Source: T3Sed10-241 sp036796255 | GTDB lineage: Bacteria > Bacteroidota > Bacteroidia > Flavobacteriales_D > Cryomorphaceae | Assembly (NCBI GenBank): GCA_036796255.1 | Contig: DAIRDH010000002.1 | Coordinates: 44,141-108,140, forward strand | Direction: 5' to 3' | Length of the DNA stretch: 64,000 bases | In this document: positions 54,388 through 63,358 of the stretch, in pieces | How the letters are laid out: every line of letters starts with the position of its first letter | Position numbering within the stretch: the stretch's first letter is position 1 | The notes under the pieces: model-generated | Database searches by the model: none | What the model was told of the DNA's origin: nothing | Seen by the model: the letters and a program-made list of their open reading frames with translations, nothing else | Position numbers and translations under genes: made by a program

Positions 54388-55605
54388 TTGAACCAGCGCA
54401 CAAGGCAAGCTCACATTTTCATCATTTCATCATGGTACCCAACTGTAGATAGTTCGTCGGGAACCTTTATGGAGGAATTTATCCTTGCATTAAACTCCCG
54501 TGGCATCAAAACCGGAAATCTGCTCAGTGAAGAGGTGACCTTAGGAAACTATCTGCGCTTGACATTAAGTGGAAAAAAAGTTTTGACCTACCGACGCCAT
54601 CCCGACATTGCAATGGTGGACAATCTCACCATACACACCTGGCCCCTGCGATGGAGCAATGACCCGAGGAAGCGCAGGCTTTCCAACATTTTGCAAAAAG
54701 CAAAAAAGCAAATGGCGCAATACATCTCCCGCGAAGGAAAGCCCGATTTGTTGTTTCACCATGGAATATTCGACTATACATACATCACAAGGGAGTTATC
54801 ACAGTATTTTGATATACCATACTGGTACAAAGAGCATTCATCGTATATCAATGAAGGCCACTACCCATGCACGAATGATTTTGAGACTGCCGATAACCTG
54901 ACAAAGTTTGTGAAAGGAGCAAGTAGGCGATTTGCGCCATCGAGCGCATACTGCGAAAAATTGTCGAAAATCTTCGACGCGCCATTTGAGGTTTTGCACA
55001 ACTATTTAAACGATGATCATTTCAATGGCGGGCTTATTCATCAGAAAGAAAAGCCATTCACATTTTTGAATGTCGCAGTGATGACCCCTGCTAAGAACCA
55101 GCAACTTATACTGAACGCCTTTGCCTTATTGCTGGAGCATAAGGAGGTGGATGCCAGACTCATCATAGCTGGAGATGGCGCCTTACGGCAAAAATTGCTT
55201 GAGCTTTGTGAGCAGCTTGGCATAACGAGCAAGGTTGAAATTCTCACTTACCAAAACAGGGCTTCCATAAGGCAACTTCTCGATGATAGCCAATGCTTTG
55301 TCCTTGCTTCACAACTCGAAACATTTGGTTTGGTACTCGTAGAAGCCATGGCGCGTGGCTTGCCCGTGATTTCTTCCCGAATTCCTGGGCCCATGGATGT
55401 AGTAAATGAGAATAATGGAATCTTTTTTCAGCCTGATGATGCCGCTGACCTGGCCCGTACAATGAAAGAAATGCTTGTAAGGCATAAGGATTACGACCGA
55501 CAAAATATCAGTGCCGAGGCCAGAGCAAATTACGGTCCCGACACGCTGAAACGCATTTTGCTCGATCACCCCTATTTAGATTCAAAGGCTAATGTGGAAA
55601 GCTAA
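54388..55605 (+). CDS. Glycosyltransferase family 4
   Basis: 405 residues with a TTG start (no in-frame ATG fits the N-terminus). HIFIISSWYPTVDSSSGTFM opens the GT-B fold. NVAVMTPAKNQQLILNAFAL and the donor-site motif SQLETFGLVLVEAMARG complete it. First gene after its own promoter; the ABC exporter gene follows after about 100 bases. Confidence 0.88.
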   Translation: MNQRTRQAHIFIISSWYPTVDSSSGTFMEEFILALNSRGIKTGNLLSEEVTLGNYLRLTLSGKKVLTYRRHPDIAMVDNLTIHTWPLRWSNDPRKRRLSNILQKAKKQMAQYISREGKPDLLFHHGIFDYTYITRELSQYFDIPYWYKEHSSYINEGHYPCTNDFETADNLTKFVKGASRRFAPSSAYCEKLSKIFDAPFEVLHNYLNDDHFNGGLIHQKEKPFTFLNVAVMTPAKNQQLILNAFALLLEHKEVDARLIIAGDGALRQKLLELCEQLGITSKVEILTYQNRASIRQLLDDSQCFVLASQLETFGLVLVEAMARGLPVISSRIPGPMDVVNENNGIFFQPDDAADLARTMKEMLVRHKDYDRQNISAEARANYGPDTLKRILLDHPYLDSKANVES

Positions 55606-55675
55606 ACTGGACATTGTAATAGACGAACCTGGCATCCGGCTAACATTGATGCGCGCTTCTCTCCGTATTTTATTC

Positions 55676-55683
55676 TACTTTTG
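55676..55683 (+). promoter_or_regulatory. -7 promoter element of the ABC exporter gene
   Basis: TACTTTTG, a perfect match, overlaps the first TTG of the long open frame. This points to the TTG at 55702 as the real start. Confidence 0.4.
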
Positions 55684-55701
55684 CATCTCAAAACGTCAGG
55701 T

Positions 55702-57468
55702 TTGGTAAATACTTTCCTATGGACAATCAGGCAACTGAAAGCTTTGCTGCCAAGGGAGTATAAGCTTCGTATCCTCTCTTTATTTGGTGTGATTGCCTTG
55801 ACAAGTGTGGTCGATATTTTTGGACTGGCTGCATTTATACCTGTGATTGCCGTAGTGGTAAATCCCGATATTCTTACTGCCGACAACATTCTTGCAACCC
55901 TGTGGATGAAATCAGGAATAGAAGATCCCCGGATGTTTAGACTGGCTTTGTTTCTGGCAGCCTTGATATTTTTCATTATCAGGTCTTTATTTATCGTTTG
56001 GAGCCAATACAAGCAAGCGTCTTTCAGCTTCGACCTCAGCGAGGCCATTTCATTGAAGACGCTCGACCACTTGCTCAACCTTTCTTTTCAGGATTTCAAC
56101 CGGCGCGATTCGAACAATATGATTCGCGAGCTCAATATCAACCCCCAGCATTTTTCACGCTTCCTTACCATGCAGGTCTTGCTTATTATTTCAGAGCTGG
56201 TGGTAGTTCTCGCCATTGTAGTCGGCATCGCATTCTACAACCTCACGGTTTTTTCGTTACTCATGGCGAGTCTCTTGCCAGCCGCATTTATTTTTCACAG
56301 GTTGGTGAAGTCGCGCATTGCCGCCTATGGGCAAAAGCAGAATGAATTAACCCCCAGGCTTCAGGAAATTACTTACCAGTCCATCTTTGGGTACGTCGAT
56401 ATCAAGCTACGCGACAAATCGGGATATGTGATTGACAATTTTGGTAAATACGTAAAGGCGCTCAACCACATTGGCAAGCGGGTTGCCGTGCTGGCTATCC
56501 TACCCGCCAAGCTTTTCGAAGTACTTACCATGCTGGGCTTGTTTTTAATATTCTGCTACGGTTTCTTCATTTCTGAAAGGCCGGAGCTCGTACTGCCCAT
56601 ACTTACAGTGTACCTCACTGCTTCATATCGACTTATACCCTCATTGGGCAAGGTTATTCCAGCAATGATGAACCTGGATCAATACAGGCATCTTTTTGAT
56701 ATTTACGACAAGCCCATGAAGTCGTCGCCTTCCAGCAAATCAGTTCATAAACACCTCACATTCGAAAGCGACATCAAAATTGAGCAACTCGATTTCTCGT
56801 TTGAAAACGGATCGCATTTGCTCAAAAAACTCAACATTGAGCTGCGCAAAGGAGAAACGCTCGGACTAATAGGACGCTCCGGTTCCGGGAAAACGACCTT
56901 GGTACACCTGCTTCTGGGCTTTTACAAACCCAGTTCGGGGCGCATATTGATCGATGGCGTACCATTAACTGATGACCACATAAAGAGCTGGCGATCACGC
57001 ATAGGCTACGTGCAGCAATCTCACTTTTTGGTGCGTGGCTCCCTGACCGAAAATGTGGCTTACGGAGAGCATAAGGGACGAATAGACCGTGTACGCTTGC
57101 GCCAGAGTATTGAAAGGGCTTGCCTCGACCAATTTGTAGGGTTGAGCAATCCAGATGATGTGCTTATAGAGGAGTATGGTAAAAACCTCTCGGGGGGCCA
57201 AAAACAGCGCGTCGTGATCGCAAGAGCCCTTTACCACAATGTGGAGCTGCTTATACTCGACGAAGCCACCTCAGCGCTTGATATTCAAACAGAGCAGGAA
57301 ATAAATCAAACGATAAAATCGCTCAAAGAAGTAGGATTAACGCTAATTATAATAGCCCATCGCTTTACGACGCTCAAGCACTGTGACGCTATTCTGGAAT
57401 TGAGTGATGGAAGCATAACCCGGGTATGGAGTTATGCGCAACTTGAGCAGGAAGCCATAAGCTATTGA
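55702..57468 (+). CDS. ABC transporter with fused membrane and ATPase domains (PglK/MsbA-like)
   Basis: 588 residues from TTG 55702. An N-terminal six-helix membrane domain (about 15-320) precedes an ATPase domain (about 350-588). The ATPase has Walker A GRSGSGKTT, signature LSGGQKQR, Walker B LLILDEATSALD and switch His in IIAHRFTT. Homologs such as PglK flip lipid-linked oligosaccharides. Located in the glycan locus next to a GT4, so glycan-lipid flipping is likely. Lipid A export (MsbA) and peptide export are alternatives. Confidence 0.87.
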   Translation: MVNTFLWTIRQLKALLPREYKLRILSLFGVIALTSVVDIFGLAAFIPVIAVVVNPDILTADNILATLWMKSGIEDPRMFRLALFLAALIFFIIRSLFIVWSQYKQASFSFDLSEAISLKTLDHLLNLSFQDFNRRDSNNMIRELNINPQHFSRFLTMQVLLIISELVVVLAIVVGIAFYNLTVFSLLMASLLPAAFIFHRLVKSRIAAYGQKQNELTPRLQEITYQSIFGYVDIKLRDKSGYVIDNFGKYVKALNHIGKRVAVLAILPAKLFEVLTMLGLFLIFCYGFFISERPELVLPILTVYLTASYRLIPSLGKVIPAMMNLDQYRHLFDIYDKPMKSSPSSKSVHKHLTFESDIKIEQLDFSFENGSHLLKKLNIELRKGETLGLIGRSGSGKTTLVHLLLGFYKPSSGRILIDGVPLTDDHIKSWRSRIGYVQQSHFLVRGSLTENVAYGEHKGRIDRVRLRQSIERACLDQFVGLSNPDDVLIEEYGKNLSGGQKQRVVIARALYHNVELLILDEATSALDIQTEQEINQTIKSLKEVGLTLIIIAHRFTTLKHCDAILELSDGSITRVWSYAQLEQEAISY

Positions 57469-57722
57469 GCTTTCAATTATTCTTGAAAAGAAGCTATTTG
57501 GAATGAAAAATGAGCTTCTCCTTTCATTTGACTATCCCCCCATGATCAAGGTGGCTGGTGGCTGGTGGCATTTATTCGGATGTGCATGTGCAGCAGGAAT
57601 AGTCGGGGACAAAACTTCATTTAGCACCAAATTGAGGCAAGACTCAATGGCCTTAATACAAGCGGGACTTTCCTCAAAAATTGGCGGAGGTATCAAAGCT
57701 TTGAGCGCCCTCACCCCACACC
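57469..57722. other. Gap with a possible glycosyltransferase remnant and a 7-bp triple repeat
   Basis: No intact gene is supported. A plus-strand open frame starts at 57503 with LLLSFDYPP, which is like the N-terminus of many GT4 enzymes, but the rest does not match. At about 57549-57569 the 7-base unit GGTGGCT occurs in three near-identical tandem copies directly after that motif. A 7-bp imperfect hairpin (57489-57495 with 57513-57519) lies just downstream of the ABC exporter gene. Confidence 0.3.
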
Positions 57723-58988
57723 TCAATCGATTCCTTCCCTGCCCCATTGCCAACCTGGAAGCAGCAGGCTCTTTGGCGTACCCAGCCACACATCTGTACT
57801 GCGGGCGCTTGCGGCAAAAGTAAGCCTGAAAGCATCTTCAAGTCTCATACGCGTGTGCTTGCCATCGGTGAGCATCAGTATTGAAAAACGGTAAACTCCC
57901 TGATTGAAAAAATTGGCCGGAATGTGGCATGTGAATTTCACTTTTTGGCCTGGGGCAGCGGTATTTCCACTTTTCAGAAAATAGATGCTGCTGGTAGAGG
58001 CCAGAAAAATTCCGCTCTCACTGTGCACTTTCAATGTGCAATCCAGGGGCACTTCCGGCATTAAATGCTCCGCAATAACTTCAAGCTGAAGTGGATCATC
58101 GGTACTGAGGGTTGCATCAATTGCCTTTCCTGGACAGAGCATGGTAGCACTTACTATTCGGACTTCGTCAGCCGATGGTGCAGTGCTTGCATCAGGCCAG
58201 CTCATGAAGCGTGGCGTACCCTCTCGCCTGTAACCGAGGTAATTGGCTATCGCGGTCTCCACATTGCCATCATAAGCCACACGTCCGGCCTCAAGCCAAA
58301 TGGCCCTGGTGCAGAGGCTGCGTACCGATGTCATGTTGTGGCTCACGAAGATTACGGTGCGATCTCCATTACTGCTTATGGCCTGCATGCGCGCTATTGC
58401 CTTTTTCTGAAAAGCTGCGTCGCCCACAGCGAGTACTTCATCGACGATCAGGATTTCAGGGTCAAGATGCGCGGCTACTGCGAAGCCTAGCCTCACTTTC
58501 ATGCCACTGGAATAGCGCTTTACGGGTGTGTCAATGAAAGTTTCACAACCTGAAAAGTCGACGATTTCATCAAACTTGCTGCGGATTTCCCCTTTCGACA
58601 TGCCGAGAATTGCCCCGTTCAGGTAGACGTTTTCGCGCCCTGTGAGTTCGGGATGCATTCCGGTGCCCACTTCAAGCAGACTTGCGATGCGTCCGCGAAT
58701 GCGAATGCGTCCACGGGAAGGCGCTGTAACCCGCGAAAGCAACTTTAACAGCGTGGACTTGCCGGCGCCATTTTTGCCGATAAGGCCCAGCACCTCACCC
58801 TGCATCAGCGAGAAATTCAATTCATTAAGTGCGGTGATGCTGCCCGAAGTGGCCGCCAAATCAGGATTATCATCTTCTTTCCCCTTGGCGAAAGCGCGTT
58901 TGAGATCGCCAGAAAGGGTACCACTCCCTATTTTCCCGAGTTGGTAATTCTTTCCTACATCCTCTACTTCAAGCACTTTCCTGGCCAT
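57723..58988 (-). CDS. Polysaccharide ABC exporter ATPase with C-terminal carbohydrate-binding domain (Wzt-like)
   Basis: 421 residues. The ATPase domain (about 1-245) has Walker A GKNGAGKST, signature YSSGMKVRL and Walker B ILIVDEVLAVGD. The linker and C-terminal beta-sandwich (about 270-400; HSESGIFLAST, VKFTCHIPANFFNQGVYRF) match the Wzt domain that recognises the end of the O-polysaccharide. It energises export of the finished chain together with the Wzm-like permease encoded one base upstream. Confidence 0.9.
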   Translation of the reverse strand: MARKVLEVEDVGKNYQLGKIGSGTLSGDLKRAFAKGKEDDNPDLAATSGSITALNELNFSLMQGEVLGLIGKNGAGKSTLLKLLSRVTAPSRGRIRIRGRIASLLEVGTGMHPELTGRENVYLNGAILGMSKGEIRSKFDEIVDFSGCETFIDTPVKRYSSGMKVRLGFAVAAHLDPEILIVDEVLAVGDAAFQKKAIARMQAISSNGDRTVIFVSHNMTSVRSLCTRAIWLEAGRVAYDGNVETAIANYLGYRREGTPRFMSWPDASTAPSADEVRIVSATMLCPGKAIDATLSTDDPLQLEVIAEHLMPEVPLDCTLKVHSESGIFLASTSSIYFLKSGNTAAPGQKVKFTCHIPANFFNQGVYRFSILMLTDGKHTRMRLEDAFRLTFAASARSTDVWLGTPKSLLLPGWQWGREGID

Positions 58989-58989
58989 A

Positions 58990-59865
58990 CTATACAGTGT
59001 CGATAAAGGTACGTTCGGTACGGTTGAAAATGTACAAGCCCAATACCAATGTAAGCAGGGCTGCTGCGGTGCTGTAAAGCAAGCCCATCCACAGGAATTC
59101 TCCCGTACCCAGCAGGCTGTATTTCAAAGCTTCCAAAATGGCAGTCATGGGGTTGGCAAGCAATATTTTGCGAAAAGCACCTTCGGCCAGGCTCAATGGG
59201 TAAATAATGGGCGACAAGTACATAAGCAACTGGACCGCAGTATCCAGAAGAAATTTTAAGTCACGGTATTTTGTCGTAAGAGAGGTGATGATAAGGCCAG
59301 CACCAAGTCCGAGCGTGGCAATGACCATAATGTACAAGGGGAGCAAAAGCAAGGTGGCTTGTGGTTCTACCTGAGCCCCTGTCAGGGCGTAGTAAGCCAT
59401 CACCGCCAACAGAAGCAACAACTGCACTCCTAGCTTGATGGCGTTGGATAGCAATACGGCTATGGGTACCACAATACGTGGAAAATAAACCTTTCCGAAA
59501 ATGTGTTGGTTCTCGATAAAAGTCTCAGAAGTCTTCTTCCAGCAGGAAGCAAAATATTCCCAAAAAGTAAGGCCTGCGAGGTAAAAAAGAATAGGAGGGA
59601 TTCCATCGGTATCGATTTCGGCAATGCGCGCGAAAATGATGTAATATATCAGCACACGGAGCATGGGCTGAAGCAAAAACCACAATGGCCCAAGGACTGT
59701 TTGCTTGTAGTAATTGACAAAGTCGCGCTTTACAAAAAGGACGATTAAATCGCCATACGAAACAAGTTCCCCGAGATTGACGAGGGACTTGCGACTTCTT
59801 GGCTCTATGACCAAATCCCAGCTGTCGTCCGCTTTCTTCGAGCTACCGGCTTCCATAATCACCAT
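58990..59865 (-). CDS. Polysaccharide ABC exporter permease (Wzm-like)
   Basis: 291 residues with six membrane helices. RDFVNYYKQTVLGPLWFLLQ and the ABC-2-type helices are typical of O-antigen exporter permeases. A second ATG three codons later (59856) is also possible. The gene is 5 bases downstream of the Wzc-like gene and 1 base upstream of the Wzt-like gene, so the three form one operon. Confidence 0.9.
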   Translation of the reverse strand: MVIMEAGSSKKADDSWDLVIEPRSRKSLVNLGELVSYGDLIVLFVKRDFVNYYKQTVLGPLWFLLQPMLRVLIYYIIFARIAEIDTDGIPPILFYLAGLTFWEYFASCWKKTSETFIENQHIFGKVYFPRIVVPIAVLLSNAIKLGVQLLLLLAVMAYYALTGAQVEPQATLLLLPLYIMVIATLGLGAGLIITSLTTKYRDLKFLLDTAVQLLMYLSPIIYPLSLAEGAFRKILLANPMTAILEALKYSLLGTGEFLWMGLLYSTAAALLTLVLGLYIFNRTERTFIDTV

Positions 59866-59870
59866 TGCTG

Positions 59871-62249
59871 CTATTTTGGTTGGCTATCGCCATAACCCCG
59901 ACCGTAACCATAACCATAGCCGTAGCCATAGCCGTAACCGTAGCGGTATCCATAGCGGCTGTAGTAATACTTCCAGCGTTTAGACTTAATATTGTTTAGC
60001 AATAAAGCCACGTTGCTGAGCTTATTGGCTTCGATGGTTTCTTCCAGGTATGCTACACCCCCTTTGGTTGCTTTCTCGGTATTGAGCACAAAGAGCGCCA
60101 CATCAACAAAGCGCATGAGCACCATTGAGTCGGAGATGAGCATGAGTGGAGGCGTATCTACCACGATCAAGTCATAATCCTTTTTCAATGTCTCAAACAA
60201 TTCCTTCACCTTAGGGCTCAATACAAGCTCAGATGCATTGGGAGGCACTGGCCCTGCTGTAATTACATCAAAATTCTCATGTCCTGTTTGTCGGATGGCA
60301 TTGGCAAGTTCATCCCTGCCTGAAAGATAGGTTGAAAGACCGATGTCATTACTGATTTTAAGCGCGGTGTGCACCTTGGGTTTGTGCATGTCAAAATCGA
60401 GGAGCACCACCTTCTTGTGGCCACTTGCAATCATAGCGGAAGTATTGACCGAACAAAAGGTTTTTCCTTCACCAGGATGCAGCGAAGTAAACAGCAATAT
60501 GCGGTTGTCGATACCTTTATTGAAATACTGTAAGTTGGTGCGGACTCCACGAAAAGATTCAGCTACATTGCTTCGGGCGTTTTCAGCCACCACAAAGCGC
60601 TCATCGCCCTGCTTCTCCCATCGCGGGATTCCTCCAAGCACAGGTAGTTTACTGATTTGCTTGAGCTCACGTGTATTCTGAATATGTTCGAAAAAGGTGG
60701 ACCGAACGAACCCAACAGTCAGTGCTAGAATGAGCCCTACGGCGAGGCTATAGTAAAGAATCTGTGCTTTATTTGGCCCTACCACACCCACGTTTCGCGC
60801 CATTTCAATTACGCTGACTTCGGGCACGATAGCCGCTTTGGCAATGATAGTATTTGCCTTTTTTTCAAGTAAATACACATACATCTCTTCATTCACATTC
60901 AGATTGCGCTCGATGTTCAGAATGTGTCGTTGAGAAGCAGGTAGCTTCCGTAAAAGGGTTTCGTAATAGTCAATTTCATTGTTGGTATCATTGATCCTGT
61001 CTCGAATTGCTTTCCGCAAATTGTTCATGTACACCATGATATTGCCCCTCAAGGCCTGCATGTTCTGGGCCGACCTCGTGTCTCGTGGACTGCCCTCTCG
61101 CACATCAAATGATGTTTGAAGCCTTTGAACCTCCAGGTTGTAGAGCTCAGACAAAGACGACCTAAGATAATCGTCTTCAATAATATAGAGAGCAGGAGGC
61201 AGCAAGCGTTCGTCACTCTGATTTACCAGGTATTCCTCCAGGCTTTTCAACGTTTCGAGGTCGAGATTCAACCGACGCTTCTCAGTCTCGAAGAAGAGTA
61301 GCTTTTCGAAAAACTCTGTCTGCTCTCGCGATAAATCAAGAATGTCCTTTTGTTCTTTGTAAGTTTCAAGGTTGGTCTCAATTGAATCAATGATAAAGGT
61401 AACTCCCTGTAGCTGATTGTCAATATACCGAAGCGTATTCTCGTTGAGTTCTATTTGTGCCTGGATGGTGTAATCCTTGTACGTACTTGACAGTGAATCC
61501 AAAAACATCTTGGCTTTGGAGCCAAGCTGATCTTTTACGGTAAGCACCAATATACTGGTTTTCTCCTCATTGCTTACTTGAAGTGCGTCTTTATACTTGT
61601 AAACCAAATAGTTCTTGCTATTGACTTTAAATCGGTAATCATTTTCCATCAACCGCTCAAAAGTGGCATCGCTGATAAATTCATTGCGCTTGACGTTAAG
61701 GATATATTCATTCTCCACCACCTCTTCATTGAATGGATGTATGCGTTCGATCGTCTTCCCATCCAGTGCGAAAACAAGGAGATAGCGTTTCTCATCCAGA
61801 ATTTTGATGTCGAAAGGAACCCCATAAAGTTGTGAACCAAGGAAGTCGTACAATTTAATTTCAACATCAAAGGCATCGATAAAAGGAATTTCGGTGGTTT
61901 TAACCCTGCCCACGATGTAATAAGACACCTGAAAATTAAGCTTATCAAGTGTTCTCGATATCAAATCGTGTGATTGTAGCACACGGATTTGATTGGTGAT
62001 TTGGTTTATACTTTTACCAAATCCGGTAAGGCCGCTGTATATCTGGCTCTGATATTCGTTGCCAGCTCCGGCACCAAGAAGTATCTCTGTTTTGGCGCCA
62101 TATTCTTCTGGAAGACGGTGCGCATATATGTAAGCAAATATTAGCGCTAGTATAGGAAATACTATGAAAACAAGCAGATTGCGTGAAATAAATTTCCACA
62201 CCAAAAGCAAATCTTCAGTATCTATGATGTTGTTTTTTTTCTCTTGCAT
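59871..62249 (-). CDS. Wzc-like chain-length/co-polymerase protein with BY-kinase domain and Tyr-Gly tail
   Basis: 792 residues from ATG 62249 (a GTG two codons earlier is less likely). Membrane helices near 25-45 and 505-525 (counted from 62255) flank a long periplasmic coiled-coil part, followed by a cytoplasmic tyrosine autokinase. Walker A is SLHPGEGKT, Walker A' VVLLDFDMHKPK and Walker B LIVVDTPPLM. The last 33 residues hold 13 tyrosines, seven of them in a strict Tyr-Gly array. BY-kinases phosphorylate such C-terminal tyrosines, which controls polymer length and export. First gene of an operon with Wzm- and Wzt-like genes, an unusual pairing since Wzc normally works with Wzx/Wzy. Confidence 0.9.
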   Translation of the reverse strand: MQEKKNNIIDTEDLLLVWKFISRNLLVFIVFPILALIFAYIYAHRLPEEYGAKTEILLGAGAGNEYQSQIYSGLTGFGKSINQITNQIRVLQSHDLISRTLDKLNFQVSYYIVGRVKTTEIPFIDAFDVEIKLYDFLGSQLYGVPFDIKILDEKRYLLVFALDGKTIERIHPFNEEVVENEYILNVKRNEFISDATFERLMENDYRFKVNSKNYLVYKYKDALQVSNEEKTSILVLTVKDQLGSKAKMFLDSLSSTYKDYTIQAQIELNENTLRYIDNQLQGVTFIIDSIETNLETYKEQKDILDLSREQTEFFEKLLFFETEKRRLNLDLETLKSLEEYLVNQSDERLLPPALYIIEDDYLRSSLSELYNLEVQRLQTSFDVREGSPRDTRSAQNMQALRGNIMVYMNNLRKAIRDRINDTNNEIDYYETLLRKLPASQRHILNIERNLNVNEEMYVYLLEKKANTIIAKAAIVPEVSVIEMARNVGVVGPNKAQILYYSLAVGLILALTVGFVRSTFFEHIQNTRELKQISKLPVLGGIPRWEKQGDERFVVAENARSNVAESFRGVRTNLQYFNKGIDNRILLFTSLHPGEGKTFCSVNTSAMIASGHKKVVLLDFDMHKPKVHTALKISNDIGLSTYLSGRDELANAIRQTGHENFDVITAGPVPPNASELVLSPKVKELFETLKKDYDLIVVDTPPLMLISDSMVLMRFVDVALFVLNTEKATKGGVAYLEETIEANKLSNVALLLNNIKSKRWKYYYSRYGYRYGYGYGYGYGYGYGRGYGDSQPK
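59901..59942 (-). repeat. Hexanucleotide repeat encoding the Tyr-Gly array
   Basis: Seven consecutive 6-base units encode Tyr-Gly, with synonymous changes in both codons. The array is in frame, so gain or loss of units changes the tyrosine number without a frameshift. Confidence 0.85.
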
Positions 62250-62275
62250 TTGCACAAATGGCGCTGTAAAGGCAA

Positions 62276-62283
62276 CAAAGTTA
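62276..62283 (-). promoter_or_regulatory. -7 promoter element of the Wzc-Wzm-Wzt operon
   Basis: TAACTTTG on the minus strand, a perfect match, 26 bases before the ATG at 62249. No TTG at the ideal -33 distance. Confidence 0.45.
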
Positions 62284-62413
62284 GAATTTAGACACGCTTT
62301 TCAGCCTTTCTGGCAAATATAAGTCCTTGCGCCTCAATTTTTCCACGAAAGTGCTAAAAGGATTGCACTGCACGTAAAACTGCTTCGCAAACCTTAGGCA
62401 AGCTCATTTTAAT

Positions 62414-62421
62414 TAAATTTG
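62414..62421 (+). promoter_or_regulatory. -7 promoter element of the acyltransferase gene
   Basis: TAAATTTG, a perfect match. The first start codon is only 8 bases away, giving a very short leader. Confidence 0.45.
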
Positions 62422-62429
62422 TCGACTTG

Positions 62430-63329
62430 ATGAATCGGCTCATTTACTACGTCGTATACAGCTTATTGTGGCTATTGGCATGGCTTCCACTCAGTATACA
62501 ATTTTTCTTTGCTGATATTCTGTTTCTGCTGGTGTACCGCGTAGTTGCTTACCGCAAAAGCGTAGTACGCCAAAACATCCGCAACTCATTTCCCGAAAAG
62601 GACGATAAAGAACGTCGAAAAATAGAGCGGCAATTTTACCGGCACTTTTGCGACAGCTTCTTCGAGTGGATGTATCCTTTGCACCGCAGTGCAGGTACCG
62701 TACAGAAACGCTACAAGGTGGTAAATGCGGAGGTGATCAATGACCTGTACGCAAAAGGAAAAAGTGTTGCCGGGGTCCTGGGACACTATGGCAACTGGGA
62801 GTATCTCAGCACGCTACCGCATTCTATAAAACACAAGGTGTGGGCCATTTACAAACCCATAAAAAATGGGCATTTTGACCATTTGATGAACAGCCTCAGG
62901 TCTAAATATGGGGTGCATATGGTACCCGACACGAGCGCATTCAAAACCCTGCTCAGCGAAGCGCAAAAGGGGCAGGTCACCTTAACCTATTTCCTCGCCG
63001 ACCAAAGTCCACAAAAGGATAAAATTAAATACTGGACACGGTTTCTCAATCAGGACACCCCTGTATTTCTTGGAGCCGAGCAAATGGCCACCAAGCTCGA
63101 TATGGCGGTGGTGTTTTTTGACATCCGCAAGGAGCGCCGTGGGCACTACAGCCTTCACTTTGAATTGCTTGCCGAGCATCCGAAATGGATGGCTCCACAT
63201 GAAATTACGGAGCTTCATGTAAAGGCGCTGGAGCGCGCCATACAGCGCGACCCCGCCTGGTGGCTGTGGAGCCACAAGCGTTGGAAGCATAAAATGCCTG
63301 CGCCTTCTGAAACGCCAATTGTGGATTAA
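62430..63329 (+). CDS. Lysophospholipid/lipid A acyltransferase (LpxL/HtrB-like)
   Basis: 299 residues from ATG 62430 (a TTG one codon earlier is possible). One N-terminal membrane helix precedes an acyltransferase domain with the catalytic HxxxxE motif in GHYGNWEYLS and the family motif YFLADQSPQKDK. Homologs add secondary acyl chains to lipid A. Bacteroidota relatives also include enzymes for other lipids. Single gene, diverging from the Wzc operon. Confidence 0.87.
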   Translation: MNRLIYYVVYSLLWLLAWLPLSIQFFFADILFLLVYRVVAYRKSVVRQNIRNSFPEKDDKERRKIERQFYRHFCDSFFEWMYPLHRSAGTVQKRYKVVNAEVINDLYAKGKSVAGVLGHYGNWEYLSTLPHSIKHKVWAIYKPIKNGHFDHLMNSLRSKYGVHMVPDTSAFKTLLSEAQKGQVTLTYFLADQSPQKDKIKYWTRFLNQDTPVFLGAEQMATKLDMAVVFFDIRKERRGHYSLHFELLAEHPKWMAPHEITELHVKALERAIQRDPAWWLWSHKRWKHKMPAPSETPIVD

Positions 63330-63358
63330 GAAAAAGCGGGCAAGCTGATCGGGGTTCT

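Noticed and set aside
59901..59942. Possible CRISPR-like or non-coding repeat
   Set aside because: The 6-base units are in frame and encode the Tyr-Gly tail of the autokinase.
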